Below, piece by piece: positions 36,622 through 46,192 of a stretch of 64,000 bases of DNA. Below the pieces are notes generated by a model. The model was not told where the DNA came from and did no database searches. It worked only from the letters and a program-made list of their open reading frames with translations. Within the stretch, counting starts at the first letter, position 1; every line of letters begins with the position of its first letter. The stretch lies in contig NZ_JAEKEZ010000033.1 in the NCBI RefSeq assembly GCF_016650815.1, positions 124,001 to 188,000 of the forward strand. The letters run 5' to 3'. The DNA comes from Pseudomonas sp. TH31 (GTDB lineage Bacteria; Pseudomonadota; Gammaproteobacteria; Pseudomonadales; Pseudomonadaceae). The position numbers and the translations under genes are program-made.

Positions 36622-38099
36622 CTGACCGTTCGCTTATCACTCTGGCTGCACCGATTGCCATGGCTCGAGGCTCGCGTGTGTTGAGCCTTGCACTGTGCGT
36701 GGCCATGCTCAGCGCTTGCGCCGTCGGCCCGGACTACCAGCGCCCGCCAACCGCGCAACCGGCGCAGTACAAGCAAGCCGAAGGCTGGCGACAGGCCAAT
36801 CCCAGCGATTCGCTGGCCCGTGGTGCCTGGTGGGAGTTGTACGGCGATCAGCAGCTCAACGGCCTGATCGAAAAACTCAACAACGCCAACCAGACCGTCG
36901 CCCAGGCCGAAGCCCGGTATCGTCAGTCCCAGGCCTTGGTCAGCAGCGCCCGTGCAGCGTTTTACCCGACGGTTGATTTGAGCGCAGGCAAAACCCGCTC
37001 CAGTCAGGGCGCCGGCAGCAGTAGCTCCAGCCTGAGCAGTTCCGCCAGCGGTATTCGCGACACCTACAACGCTCAACTGGGCGTCAGTTGGGAAGCGGAC
37101 ATCTGGGGCAAACTGCGTCGCGGGCTGGAGGCCAACGAGGCCACGGCCGAAGCGAGTTTCGCCGACCTTGCGGCCATGCGCCTGAGCCAGCAGTCGGAGC
37201 TGGTGCAGAACTACTTGCAGTTGCGGGTGATCGATCAGCAGAAGCGTCTGCTGGAATCGACGGTCGTGGCGTACCAACGTTCGCTGCAAATGACCCAGAA
37301 CCAGTACCGTGCCGGTGTGTCCGGGCGTGATGCGGTGGCCCAGGCCCAGACCCAGCTCAAGACCACCCAGGCCAACCTGGTGGACCTGATCTGGCAACGT
37401 GCCCAGTTCGAAAACGCCATCGCCGTGCTGATCGGCCAGGCGCCCGCCGAGTTCAACCTGGCGCAAACCCAGGATATCCCGAAACTGCCGCAGATTCCCC
37501 TCAGCCTGCCGTCGCAGCTACTTGAACGGCGCCCGGACATTGCTTCCGCCGAGCGCTCGGTGATTGCCGCCAACGCCAACATCGGCGTGGCGAAAGCTGC
37601 CTACTACCCGGACTTGAGCCTGAGCCTCAGTGGCGGTTACAGCAGCAGTACGTCCAGCAACCTGATCAGCTTGCCGAACCGCTTCTGGTCGGTGGGGCCG
37701 AAAGTGACGCTGCCTCTGTTCGACGGCGGCGCGCGCTCGGCGGAAGTCGATCGTAACGAAGCGCTCTACGACGAAACCGTGGCCAAGTATCGCCAGACCG
37801 TGCTCGATGGCTTCCGCGAGGTGGAAAACTACCTGGTGCAGCTCAAGGTTTATGAAAACGAAGCGACCGTGCGCCAGGAAGCCCTGGACGCGGCGCGCGA
37901 CTCCTTGCGCTTGACCCAGAACCAGTACAAGGCCGGGTTGATTGCCTACCTGGACGTGGTCGTGGTTCAAGCCACCGCGTTGAGCAATGAACAAAGCGTG
38001 TTGACGGTGTTGCAGAGCAGGTTGATTGCCAGCGTGCAGTTGATTGCGGCGTTGGGCGGCGGTTGGGATGGGCCGCTTGAGATGAGCAAAAACCCGTAG
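36618..38099 (+). CDS. opmB: Outer membrane efflux channel lipoprotein (OpmB, NodT family)
   Basis: A 493-residue TolC-like channel. The signal peptide ends in the lipobox MLSACAVGPDYQRPP, so the mature protein is acylated at Cys, then two outer membrane efflux domains follow (about 80-270 and 290-485; FRAENYL region FREVENYLVQLKVYEN). The stop TAG at 38097-38099 is the first triplet of a type B REP, so without the REP the frame would continue. It completes the MuxABC-OpmB pump. Confidence 0.93.
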   Translation: MTDRSLITLAAPIAMARGSRVLSLALCVAMLSACAVGPDYQRPPTAQPAQYKQAEGWRQANPSDSLARGAWWELYGDQQLNGLIEKLNNANQTVAQAEARYRQSQALVSSARAAFYPTVDLSAGKTRSSQGAGSSSSSLSSSASGIRDTYNAQLGVSWEADIWGKLRRGLEANEATAEASFADLAAMRLSQQSELVQNYLQLRVIDQQKRLLESTVVAYQRSLQMTQNQYRAGVSGRDAVAQAQTQLKTTQANLVDLIWQRAQFENAIAVLIGQAPAEFNLAQTQDIPKLPQIPLSLPSQLLERRPDIASAERSVIAANANIGVAKAAYYPDLSLSLSGGYSSSTSSNLISLPNRFWSVGPKVTLPLFDGGARSAEVDRNEALYDETVAKYRQTVLDGFREVENYLVQLKVYENEATVRQEALDAARDSLRLTQNQYKAGLIAYLDVVVVQATALSNEQSVLTVLQSRLIASVQLIAALGGGWDGPLEMSKNP

Positions 38100-38180
38100 G
38101 AGCTGCCGAAGGCTGCGATCTTTTGATTTGGCTTTTTCAAGATCAAGATCAAAAGATCGCAGGCTTCGCCAGCTCCTACA
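38097..38180. repeat. REP doublet, type B, overlapping the opmB stop codon
   Basis: GTAGGAGCTGCCGAAGGCTG at the left and an inverted copy ending GCTTCGCCAGCTCCTACA at the right. The left arm begins inside the opmB stop codon (CCG TAG). Confidence 0.88.
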
Positions 38181-38374
38181 GTGACCGCGTAAGGCTGCTG
38201 ATTCAGCGTAAGACGGAGGCCGCACGAGACGTGCATTTTGACGTCAGACAAGCGTTTCATCAGCTTGATGGCCATTTGATTATTTTGTCAGTGCGTTCTT
38301 CCGCGCAATCAGTACAATCGCCGACTTTGCCCCCGAGAACGGACGCAGTACGGAGGGCGGTCACGAGAAATATC

Positions 38375-40455
38375 ATGCTCATCGGCACTTATTCCCCCAC
38401 GCTGGTCTTCATCTCGCTGTGCGTGGCGATTCTCGCCTCGTATACCGCCCTGGATCTCACCGGTCGAATTGCCACCACCAAAGGCCTGGCCGTCCACCTG
38501 TGGACCGCCGGCGGCGCGGTTGCCATGGGCATTGGCGTCTGGTCGATGCATTTTATCGGCATGCTCGCCTTTAAATTACCGATTGATTTGGGCTACGACC
38601 TCGGCATCACTCTGCTCTCGCTGGTCATCGCCATCCTGTCCTGCGGCTTTGCCTTGTGGCTGGTCAGTCAGCCGAAGCTGCCGGCCTGGCAACTGGCCTT
38701 TGGCGCGCTGGTCATGGGCAGCGGGATCAGCGCCATGCATTACACCGGCATGGCGGCCATGCTCATGCAGCCAGGCATCGATTACGCCCCGACATTGTTC
38801 AGCGCCTCGCTGCTGATTGCCGTCGGGGCCTCGGCGGCCGCGTTGTGGATTGCCTTCCGCCTGCGCCAGCACACGCCATATGTGGGCATGATCCGTGGCG
38901 GTGCTGCGGTAATCATGGGATTCGCTATCGTCGGCATGCACTACACGGGCATGGCAGCGGCGAGTTTCCCGGACGGCAGCTTCTGCGGCGCAGCCCTCAG
39001 CGGATTGAGCGGCAAGGGCCTCGACAACCTGGTGTTGATCACCACCCTTGCGGTGTTGAGCATTGCCTTGCTGACCTCGATTCTCGATGCCCGCCTGGAA
39101 GCGCGCACCGCTGACCTCGCTCACTCGCTGACCGAAGCCAACCGCGAACTTACCCAACTGGCGCTGCACGACACGCTCACCGGCCTGCCGAACCGCACGT
39201 TGCTGGCAGACCGCATCGAGCTGGCCGTGTCGAAGGTACAGGAGCAGGGTGGTTGTTTTGCGCTGATGTTCATCGATCTGGACGGCTTCAAACCGGTCAA
39301 CGATGCCTTCGGCCACCACATGGGCGACCAGTTGTTGCGTGAGGTCGGCTTGCGACTGCGCGAAGACTTGCGCAGCCAGGACACCCTGGCGCGGATTGGC
39401 GGTGACGAGTTCGTCTTGATGGTGCGTCTGAGCGAGCCAAACGATGCACTGAGCCTGGCGGCTCGTCAGGTCGGCTTGATCGCGCGTTCGTTCCGGGTGG
39501 CCGAACATGACCTGCAGATTTCCGCCAGCGTCGGCATCGCGCTCTACCCGGCAACGGCCAGACCGCACAAGAACTGCTGATGAATGCCGATGCCGCGATG
39601 TACCACGCCAAGGGCGCGGGCAAAAACGGCTACAGCTTCTTCGACGCCTCAATGAACAGCAACGCCCGCAAACAACTTCAGCTGTTGCAAGACCTGCGCA
39701 CGGCCGTGGAACAGCAACAGTTCAGTCTTTACTACCAACCCAAATTCGACGCCAGCAATGGTCGCCCGGTGGGCGCCGAAGCCTTGTTGCGCTGGGAGCA
39801 TCCGACCCAGGGCATGCTGTTGCCGGACAAATTCATTGAGTTGGCGGAAAAGACCGGACTGATCATTCCCATCGGCGAATGGGTGCTGAACGAAGCCTGT
39901 CGGCAGATGCGCGAATGGTATGTGCTTGGCTACACCGACTGGCGCATTGCGGTGAACCTTTCGGCGTTGCAGTTCTGCCACACAGGCTTGGTCCAAAGCG
40001 TGGCCAAGGCCTTGGCCATGCACCATTTGCCAGCCAACAGCCTGACCCTGGAAATCACCGAAACCACCGCCATGAGCGACGCCGACGCGAGCATGACCGT
40101 GCTTCGGGAGCTGTCGGAAATGGGCGTCGACCTGTCCATCGACGACTTCGGCACCGGCTATTCGAGCTTGATGTACCTCAAGCGCCTACCGGCCAACGAA
40201 TTGAAAATCGACCGGGGCTTCGTCCGCGATCTTGAGCACGACAGCGACGATGCAGCCATCGTTTCGGCAATTGTTGCGCTCGGTCAGGCGCTGGGTTTGC
40301 GGATTGTCGCTGAAGGTGTGGAGACCGGCGTGCAGCAGGACTTCCTGACGAAACTGGGGTGTGACTCGTTGCAGGGTTACCTGCTAGGGCATCCGTTGCC
40401 GGCGGAGCGTTTTATGCTCGACATTCACCGTGGCGAGCAACTAGCCGCAGGCTGA
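38375..40455 (+). CDS. MHYT-GGDEF-EAL c-di-GMP signalling protein, frameshifted as given
   Basis: 693 residues after repair. The N-terminal MHYT domain (about 10-205, seven membrane segments) has three MHxxGM motifs: SMHFIGM, AMHYTGM and GMHYTGM, proposed to bind copper and sense O2, CO or NO. GGDEF at about 260-420 is intact (ARIGGDEFVLM), and EAL at about 440-680 is intact (GAEALLRWEHP; LSIDDFGTGYSSLMYLKRLP). The frame breaks at 39550-39551, where a third G gives ALYPGNGQTAQELLMN. Its last codons and stop lie in the left arm of a 62-base palindrome. MucR and YkoW have this architecture. Confidence 0.93.
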
Positions 40456-40620
40456 CCCCTTGTAGCAGCTGTCGAGCACCGCGAGGCAGCGTTCGGCGGC
40501 GCAGCCGTCGTGAAATCAGGCACCTCGGTGATTCAGGTAAACCGCCTGCGCTGGGTTTACGACGGCTGCGCCGCCGAACGCTGCCTCGCGGTGCTCGACA
40601 GCTGCTACAAGGGGTCAGCC
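40450..40620. repeat. Perfect 62-base inverted repeat (type C REP doublet)
   Basis: Bases 40450-40511 and 40559-40620 are identical inverted arms with a 47-base centre. Each arm begins GGCTGACCCCTTGTAGCAGC and includes CGAGCACCGCGAGGCAGCG and GGCGCAGCCGTCGT. The arm also contains the EAL gene's last six bases. The type C core recurs once, at 22812-22852. Confidence 0.9.
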
Positions 40621-40709
40621 ATGACAGTTGATGCAGGCCCATGCAAAACCCGTCAATGGCGGTTATTCTTGCCCTCGACTGCTTAAGCTTGAAACGGGGG
40701 GAATGCAGC

Positions 40710-41456
40710 ATGGAAAAAGTCATCGTCATCACCGGCGGCAGCCGAGGTATCGGCGCCGCCACGGCGCTGTTAGCTGCAGCGCAAGGCTATCGGATCTGTA
40801 TCAACTATCAGGCTGACGAAAAGGCCGCGCAAAGCGTGCTGGAACAAGTTCGCGCCCTGGGGGCACAAGCGATTGCGGTACGCGCGGATGTCAGCATCGA
40901 AGACGAAGTGGTCGCCATGTTCCAACGGGTCGACACTGAACTGGGCCGGGTCACCGCGCTGGTGAACAACGCCGGCACCGTCGGGCACAAGTCCAGGGTC
41001 GACGAAATGTCCGAGTTCCGCATTCTCAAAATCCTCAAGACCAACGTCCTGGCGCCGATCCTCTGCGCCAAGCACGCGATCCTGCGCATGTCGCCCAAGC
41101 ACGGCGGGCAGGGCGGCAGCATCGTCAATGTGTCGTCGGTGGCTGCACGGTTGGGGGCGCCGAGCGAATACGTGGATTACGCCGCCTCCAAGGGTGCGCT
41201 CGATACCTTCACCATTGGCTTGTCCAAGGAAGTGGCGGGCGAGGGGATTCGTGTCAACGCGGTACGGCCCGGTTACATCTACACCGACTTTCACGCGTTG
41301 AGCGGCGACCCGGATCGGGTCAGCAAGCTGGAATCGGCGATCCCGATGGCCCGTGGCGGGCGACCCGATGAAGTGGCGGAGGCGATTGTCTGGTTGTTGT
41401 CGGATAAGGCTTCTTATGCGACGGGGACGTTTGTTGATCTTGGGGGTGGGCGTTAA
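40710..41456 (+). CDS. Short-chain dehydrogenase/reductase
   Basis: A 248-residue classical SDR. The Rossmann motif TGGSRGIGAATA is at residues 8-19, NNAG near 88, catalytic Ser in VNVSSVAARLG, and YVDYAASKG as the YxxxK pair. The C-terminal end reads YATGTFVDLGGGR. The ADV at about 63 and the Arg in the fold suggest NADP preference. Related to the glucose/ribitol type (YgfF-like) group; the substrate is unknown. The ATG at 40710 follows GGGGGGAATG. Confidence 0.92.
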   Translation: MEKVIVITGGSRGIGAATALLAAAQGYRICINYQADEKAAQSVLEQVRALGAQAIAVRADVSIEDEVVAMFQRVDTELGRVTALVNNAGTVGHKSRVDEMSEFRILKILKTNVLAPILCAKHAILRMSPKHGGQGGSIVNVSSVAARLGAPSEYVDYAASKGALDTFTIGLSKEVAGEGIRVNAVRPGYIYTDFHALSGDPDRVSKLESAIPMARGGRPDEVAEAIVWLLSDKASYATGTFVDLGGGR

Positions 41457-41486
41457 GCCTTAAGGTTTGCGTTGCCCGGACGGGCC

Positions 41487-41582
41487 TCTTCGCGAGCAGG
41501 CTCGCTCCCACATTGGATTGAGGTGAACACATTATTTGTGACTACCACCGAACCCCTGTGGGAGCGAGCCCGCTCGCGATGG
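41487..41582. repeat. REP doublet, type A, tail-to-tail orientation
   Basis: Here the two cores are in the opposite order (GCGAGCAGGCTCGCTCCCAC then TGTGGGAGCGAGCCCGCTCG), so the hairpin forms around the region between. Confidence 0.85.
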
Positions 41583-41607
41583 CGATAGCCGAGACAACAT
41601 CGAAGCT

Positions 41608-43017
41608 TCAGAACGACCGCACAATCCGTCCCAACGTCTCCATCGCCTTCTCCGCAGCCTCATTCCAAGGACTGCCGTAGTTCAACCGAATACAATTCCT
41701 GAAGCGCTGGGTCGGTGAAAAGATCGGCCCCGGCGCAATGCTGATGCCTTGGGCCAGCGCCATCTGGAACAACTTCAACGAATCCATTTGCGGTGGCAGT
41801 TCCAGCCACAGAAAGTAGCCGCCGGCCGGTTGGCTGACGCGGGTCTGTACCGGGAAGTAGCGGGCAATGGCGGCGAGCATGGCGCTTTGCTGTTCTTCCA
41901 GGGCGTAGCGCAATTTTCGCAGGTGCCGGTCGTAGCCGCCGTGTTGCAGGTAGTCGGCGATGGCCGCCTGGGCCGGCATTGAGGCGCAGAGCGAGGTCAT
42001 GAGTTTCAGCCGTTCGATTTTCTGCGCATAGCGCCCGGCAGCAACCCAGCCGATGCGGTAGCCGGGGGCCAGGCTCTTGGCGAACGAACCGCAATGCATC
42101 ACCAACCCTTCGGTGTCGAACGCCTTGGCCGGTTTTGGCGCTTGCTGGCCGTAATAGAGTTCGGCGTAGACGTCGTCCTCGATCAACGGCACCTGATGGC
42201 TGCGCAGCAGTTCTACCAGTTCCTGTTTCTTCGCTTCGGGCATGGTTGCGCCCATCGGGTTCTGGAAGCTGGTCATGCACCAGCAGGCCTTGATCGGGTG
42301 GCGTTCCAGGGTTTGCGCGAGCACGCCGAGGTCGATGCCGTCACGCGGGTGCACCGGGATTTCCACGGCTTTGAGCTTCAAGCGTTCCAGCACTTGCAGG
42401 CTGGCGTAGAACGCCGGGGCTTCGATGGCCACCAGGTCGCCGGGTTCGGTGACGGCTTGCAGGCACAGGTTCAACGCTTCGAGGGCGCCGTTGGTGATCA
42501 GCAGTTCTTCCATCGGCAGCATCAGCCCGCCGACCATGTAGCGCAGGGCGATCTGCCGGCGCAACTGCGGGTTGCCCGGCGACATGTCGGTGACGACCAT
42601 GCGCGGGTCCATTTCCCGGGCGGCACTGGCCAGGGAGCGGGACAGGCGTTGCAGTGGGAACAGCGTCGGGCTGGGGAACGCCGAGCCAAACGGAACGGTG
42701 GTCGGGTCCTTGATCGAATCGAGCACCGAGAACACCAGTTCACTGACGTCGACTTCGGTGGACTCGTTGACCTGGCTGCTGATCACCGGCTCCGAGAACG
42801 GGCTCGGGGCGTGGGTGTTGACGAAGTAGCCGGAACGCGGCCGGGCACGGATCAGGCCGCGACGTTCCAGCAGGTAATAGGCCTGGAACACCGTGGACGG
42901 GCTGACCCCGTAAGTCTGGCTGGCGTAGCGCACCGATGGCACGCGCTGGCCAGGGCCGAGGACGCCGGAGCGGATCAGTTCAGCGATGTCATCGGCGAAT
43001 TTTTCGTAGCGTTTCAT
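41608..43017 (-). CDS. MocR-family regulator (GntR wHTH + aminotransferase domain)
   Basis: A 469-residue fusion of a GntR winged helix-turn-helix (1-75; VRYASQTYGVSPSTVFQAYY) with a fold-type I aminotransferase-like domain (about 105-465). The PLP-binding lysine is in HCGSFAKSLAPGYRIGWVAA. MocR proteins regulate PLP, GABA or taurine genes and usually lack transaminase activity. No typical target is adjacent. I cannot assign the regulon. Confidence 0.9.
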   Translation of the reverse strand: MKRYEKFADDIAELIRSGVLGPGQRVPSVRYASQTYGVSPSTVFQAYYLLERRGLIRARPRSGYFVNTHAPSPFSEPVISSQVNESTEVDVSELVFSVLDSIKDPTTVPFGSAFPSPTLFPLQRLSRSLASAAREMDPRMVVTDMSPGNPQLRRQIALRYMVGGLMLPMEELLITNGALEALNLCLQAVTEPGDLVAIEAPAFYASLQVLERLKLKAVEIPVHPRDGIDLGVLAQTLERHPIKACWCMTSFQNPMGATMPEAKKQELVELLRSHQVPLIEDDVYAELYYGQQAPKPAKAFDTEGLVMHCGSFAKSLAPGYRIGWVAAGRYAQKIERLKLMTSLCASMPAQAAIADYLQHGGYDRHLRKLRYALEEQQSAMLAAIARYFPVQTRVSQPAGGYFLWLELPPQMDSLKLFQMALAQGISIAPGPIFSPTQRFRNCIRLNYGSPWNEAAEKAMETLGRIVRSF

Positions 43018-43067
43018 CGAGTGCCCGGGTTGGTGTCATTTAGAAAATGGTCGCATTCGGAGCCGCC

Positions 43068-43142
43068 AAGATCGCAGCCTTCGGCAGCTCCTACATTGGA
43101 TTGTCGTACCCCCGTAGGAGCTGCCGAAGGCTGCGATCTTTC
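43068..43142. repeat. REP doublet, type B, inverted order
   Basis: AAGATCGCAGCCTTCGGCAG to GTAGGAGCTGCCGAAGGCTG with about 25 bases between. Tail-to-tail, in the 145-base gap between ccoG and the MocR gene. Confidence 0.85.
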
Positions 43143-43162
43143 AGGCTCTGTATCTTAAAGGT

Positions 43163-44594
43163 TCAACGATTCATCGGCGCAACAAACCGGCTCTTCGCCA
43201 CGCTGTAAATGCCCGGCTCGTCACTGTCGACAATCTTGAAGGCAATGGTCTGCGAGCTGCTGCTCGGCCGTTCCGTGGTCATCGCCACCGACACCGGCAC
43301 ATCGACAATCTCACCCGGCGCCAGGCTCAGCTCGGTCTTGCCTTTGCAGCTGGAAGCCATCGTCGTCCACCAGGCTCAGGCGATAATCCTGACGCTGCTG
43401 GGTCTTGTTGATGACTTTGAGGCTGTAGATGTTTTCGATCTGTCCTTCGCTGTTCTCACGGTACATGCCACGGTCTTTGGTGACGTCCAGCGACACCATC
43501 GGCCGCTCCACCAACGCCATGGCCAATGCGCCGATCATCACCAACAGCACCGTCGTGTAACCAATCAATCGCGGCCGCAGCAGGTGGGTCTTGCCGCCTT
43601 GCAACTCATGCTCCGAGGTGTAGCTGATCAGGCCGCGAGGGTAGTTCATTTTGTCCATGATCGAATCGCAGGCGTCGATGCACGCCGCGCAGCCGATGCA
43701 TTCCATCTGCAAGCCGTCGCGGATGTCGATGCCGGTCGGGCAGACCTGCACGCAAAGCTGGCAGTCGATGCAATCACCGAGGCCAACCTCGGCCGGTTTG
43801 ACCTCGCGTTTGCGCGGGCCACGGTTTTCGCCACGGGCCACGTCGTAGGAAATGGTCAGGGTGTCCTTGTCGAACATCACGCTCTGGAACCGCGCATACG
43901 GGCACATGTGCATGCACACCGCTTCGCGCAGCCACCCGGCATTGATGTACGTGGCGCCGGTGAAGAAGATGACCCAGAACAAACTGACACCGGCCATTTG
44001 CAGGGTCAGCAGTTCTTCGGCCAGCGGCCGGATTGGCGTGAAGTAACCGACAAAGGTCAGGCCAGTGAGCAAGCTGATTGCCAGCCATAGCGTGTGCTTG
44101 GTCGAGCGCCGCAGCAGTTTGTTCAGGCCCCAGGGCGCGGCTTGCAGCTTGATGCGCTGGTTGCGCTCGCCTTCGGTGATTTTTTCGCACCACATGAAGA
44201 TCCAGGTCCAGGAGCTCTGCGGGCAGGTGTAGCCGCACCAGACGCGGCCGGCGAACACGGTGATTGCAAACAGGCCGAACGCGGCGATGATCAACAGCGC
44301 CGAAAGCAGGATGAAATCCTGCGGCCAGAAAGTCGCGCCAAAGATGTGGAATTTGCTTTCGGACAAGTCCCAGAGCACTGCTTGGCGGCCACCCCAGTTC
44401 AACCACACCGTGCCAAAAAACGCGATGAACAGAAAGCCTGCACCGCTCATGCGCAAGGTGCGGAACAGACCGGTGAAGCTGCGGGTGTGGATCAGGTTAT
44501 CGCTGGATTTGGCCTTCATCTTTGGACGCGAAGGCTCATAGCGCTGTACGACTGGGGCGCTTTCTACGGTTCGGACGGGGATTCTATCGCTCAT
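43163..44594 (-). CDS. ccoG: Cytochrome c oxidase accessory protein CcoG, frameshifted as given
   Basis: 476 residues after repair. A membrane iron-sulphur protein needed for cbb3 oxidase maturation; it reduces Cu2+ for CuB delivery. Membrane segments at about 50-70, 90-115, 165-185, 200-220 and 340-360. Cysteine sets: WCGYTCPQS, CMHMCPYARFQ, CIDCQLCVQVCPTG and CIGCAACIDACD (a pair of 4Fe-4S clusters plus a CxxxC membrane pair). The frame breaks at 43343-43345: three A in the coding strand where two give GFQLQGKTELSLAPGE. The C-terminal Ig-like (FixG) domain follows. The partner ccoN4 is 20 kb away. Confidence 0.93.
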
Positions 44595-44789
44595 GGTCTT
44601 TCGCTCATCAGCCTCCATCAGGCCGCTGCACTATGAGCGTCGATCTGTTTGCATAACAGACTCAGTTATTGCAATAAAAAGCGGATCAGATGGAATTTAA
44701 GCGAGTACCTGCGACAAGTTGATGCACCTGCCGCCGCTGGCTGCGGGCGCCTATCTCAGGCGCCCGGGGCGGTTGTTGATCCGGGTCAG

Positions 44790-45023
44790 TCAAATCACCG
44801 AATCACTGTCGGTGGCCTTCAAATGCTTACGACCGTCGACAGCGCCTGCTACGGTCAATGCGTCGGCTTCTGCTTCGGTGATGTAGATGCGTTCGCCGTT
44901 GATCTCCACCGCGGACATGGCTTTTTCCGAGTCGGTGATGATGGTGACGTCGGGGCACAGACGAATCTCTTCGCCATTTTCGGTGATGAAAAAGCAGGTC
45001 TGGCTTTCGATGCGCACGGTCAT
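44790..45023 (-). CDS. DUF3203 family protein
   Basis: A 77-residue cytoplasmic beta-rich protein. The motif EINGERIYITEAEADALTVA is the DUF3203 hallmark, seen in Pseudomonas. Function unknown. It follows the upstream ATG at 45023 with AAGGACAGTCC as binding site. A GC-rich hairpin (GGGCGCC-N7-GGCGCCC, 44749-44769) lies just downstream. Confidence 0.8.
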   Translation of the reverse strand: MTVRIESQTCFFITENGEEIRLCPDVTIITDSEKAMSAVEINGERIYITEAEADALTVAGAVDGRKHLKATDSDSVI

Positions 45024-45149
45024 GGGACTGTCCTTATTTTTGGTGGAGGCTAAAACGTTAGGTCGCCAGGAACGGCCATCGTTCTGTGCAACCGATTAAT
45101 GGTCGGCGCGGTCCATCCTCTACAACCGACCAAGAATAAGGACTGGCCC

Positions 45150-45648
45150 GTGGATGCCTGGTGGCATGAAGTTTGGGTGACGCTGCAAGCGGAGTTCGCT
45201 GATGTCACCGATGCGAAGCAATTGACGCAGATCACCGTGCGCTTGCTGATTGCGGCGGTGCTGGGTGGCGTTCTGGGTTTTGAGCGCGAGCAAAAGGGCA
45301 AGGCTGCCGGCGTACGCACGCACATGCTGATGGCGTTGGGCGCGGCGTTGTTTGTGCTGGTGCCGCAAATGTCCGGCTCCCAGGCCGATGCCATGAGCCG
45401 GGTGGTGCAGGGGGATTGCCGGGATCGGCTTTCTCGGCGCCGGGACTATCCTGAAGAACAGCGAGGGCGACGAGGGTCATGTAAAAGGGCTGACCACCGC
45501 CGCCGGTTTGTGGATGACGGCGGTCATTGGCGTTTCGGCCGGATTGGGACGCGAGGCGACGGCGGTGCTTAGTACGTTGCTGGCATTGGCGATTTTCAGC
45601 GTGATGCCAGCGGTGGTGCGACTGATCGACAAGGATCGTAACCCGTAA
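45150..45648 (+). CDS. MgtC/SapB family membrane protein, frameshifted as given
   Basis: 165 residues after repair. Five membrane segments; TVRLLIAAVLGGVLGFEREQ and GKAAGVRTHMLMALGAALFV are the MgtC hallmark, and GIAGIGFLGAGTILKNSEGD followed by VKGLTTAAGLWMTAVIGVSA is the second block. The frame breaks at 45410-45414: five G where four give RVVQGIAGIGF. MgtC proteins modulate the F1Fo ATPase and aid survival in low magnesium. Start is GTG at 45150 after AAGGACTG. Confidence 0.88.
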
Positions 45649-45665
45649 ACACTCGCAAAACCTCT

Positions 45666-45767
45666 GTAGGAGCTGCCGAAGGCTGCGATCTTTTGATCTT
45701 GAGCTTTTGGCGTCTTGGCGATCGCTGAAGATCAAGATCAAAGATCGCAGCCTTCGGCAGCTCCTAC
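45666..45767. repeat. REP doublet, type B
   Basis: GTAGGAGCTGCCGAAGGCTG and inverted copy ending CAGCCTTCGGCAGCTCCTAC around AT-rich GATCTT units. Confidence 0.9.
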
Positions 45768-45809
45768 GTGGGATTGTGCAAATGCCGCCCACGTGGGGTT
45801 GTGCAAACG

Positions 45810-45974
45810 TTACGGACTGACGATCACCGGCGGCATGCTTGTCGGTGGTTCTTCGCGAGGTGGCGGGGTCGTGCCCGGTGGCTCTTGCTCGGGCACCGGG
45901 TCCGGTTCGGTCTCGGGAATGGTCGGGGTGTCGATGTTCGGCTCCGGCGTTTCGGCAGGGATCGGGATACTCAT
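45810..45974 (-). CDS. Small proline-rich protein
   Basis: A 54-residue protein, MSIPIPAETPEPNIDTP then repeated Pro-Glu and Pro-Asp units and ending MPPVIVSP. A strong AAGGAGG precedes the ATG by nine bases. It resembles short proline-rich Pseudomonas proteins known only as hypothetical. Proline and glutamate dominate, so it is probably disordered. It is divergent from glgE. Confidence 0.65.
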   Translation of the reverse strand: MSIPIPAETPEPNIDTPTIPETEPDPVPEQEPPGTTPPPREEPPTSMPPVIVSP

Positions 45975-46074
45975 CGGTCAAGCCTCCTTGTGGCACATGG
46001 CGTGAGTCGTGCTTTAGTGGATTGACCACCGCGCAAAGGTTTTGATTCCCTCGAGCGCTCAGGCAAATCCCCGT

Positions 46075-46102
46075 GAACTTTTAGCGGCGCCTGTCGCTCG
46101 GA
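46075..46102 (+). promoter_or_regulatory. AlgU (sigma-22/RpoE)-like promoter upstream of glgE
   Basis: GAACTT (46075-46080), 17 bases, then TCGGA (46098-46102). The Pseudomonas AlgU consensus is GAACTT-N16-17-TCTGA, so only one base differs. About 90 bases upstream of the glgE start. Osmotic/desiccation-stress control of this operon is known in Pseudomonas; this element fits. Confidence 0.55.
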
Positions 46103-46192
46103 ACCTAAGTGAGTTCATTCCGGGACGGACCGGCCCATGTGGATGAATATCAAGCACAAGAGCGTCCTTGGGGCGTTAAGGAGAGATGCTCG

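Noticed and set aside
40450..40620. Considered as a CRISPR or attachment site
   Set aside because: Only two arms, inverted rather than direct, no spacers, no cas genes and no integrase or tRNA end nearby; it is a REP-type palindrome.
44749..44769. GC-rich hairpin downstream of the DUF3203 gene as an independent terminator
   Set aside because: Stem GGGCGCC/GGCGCCC is clear but no T run follows in the minus direction; mentioned only in the gene entry.
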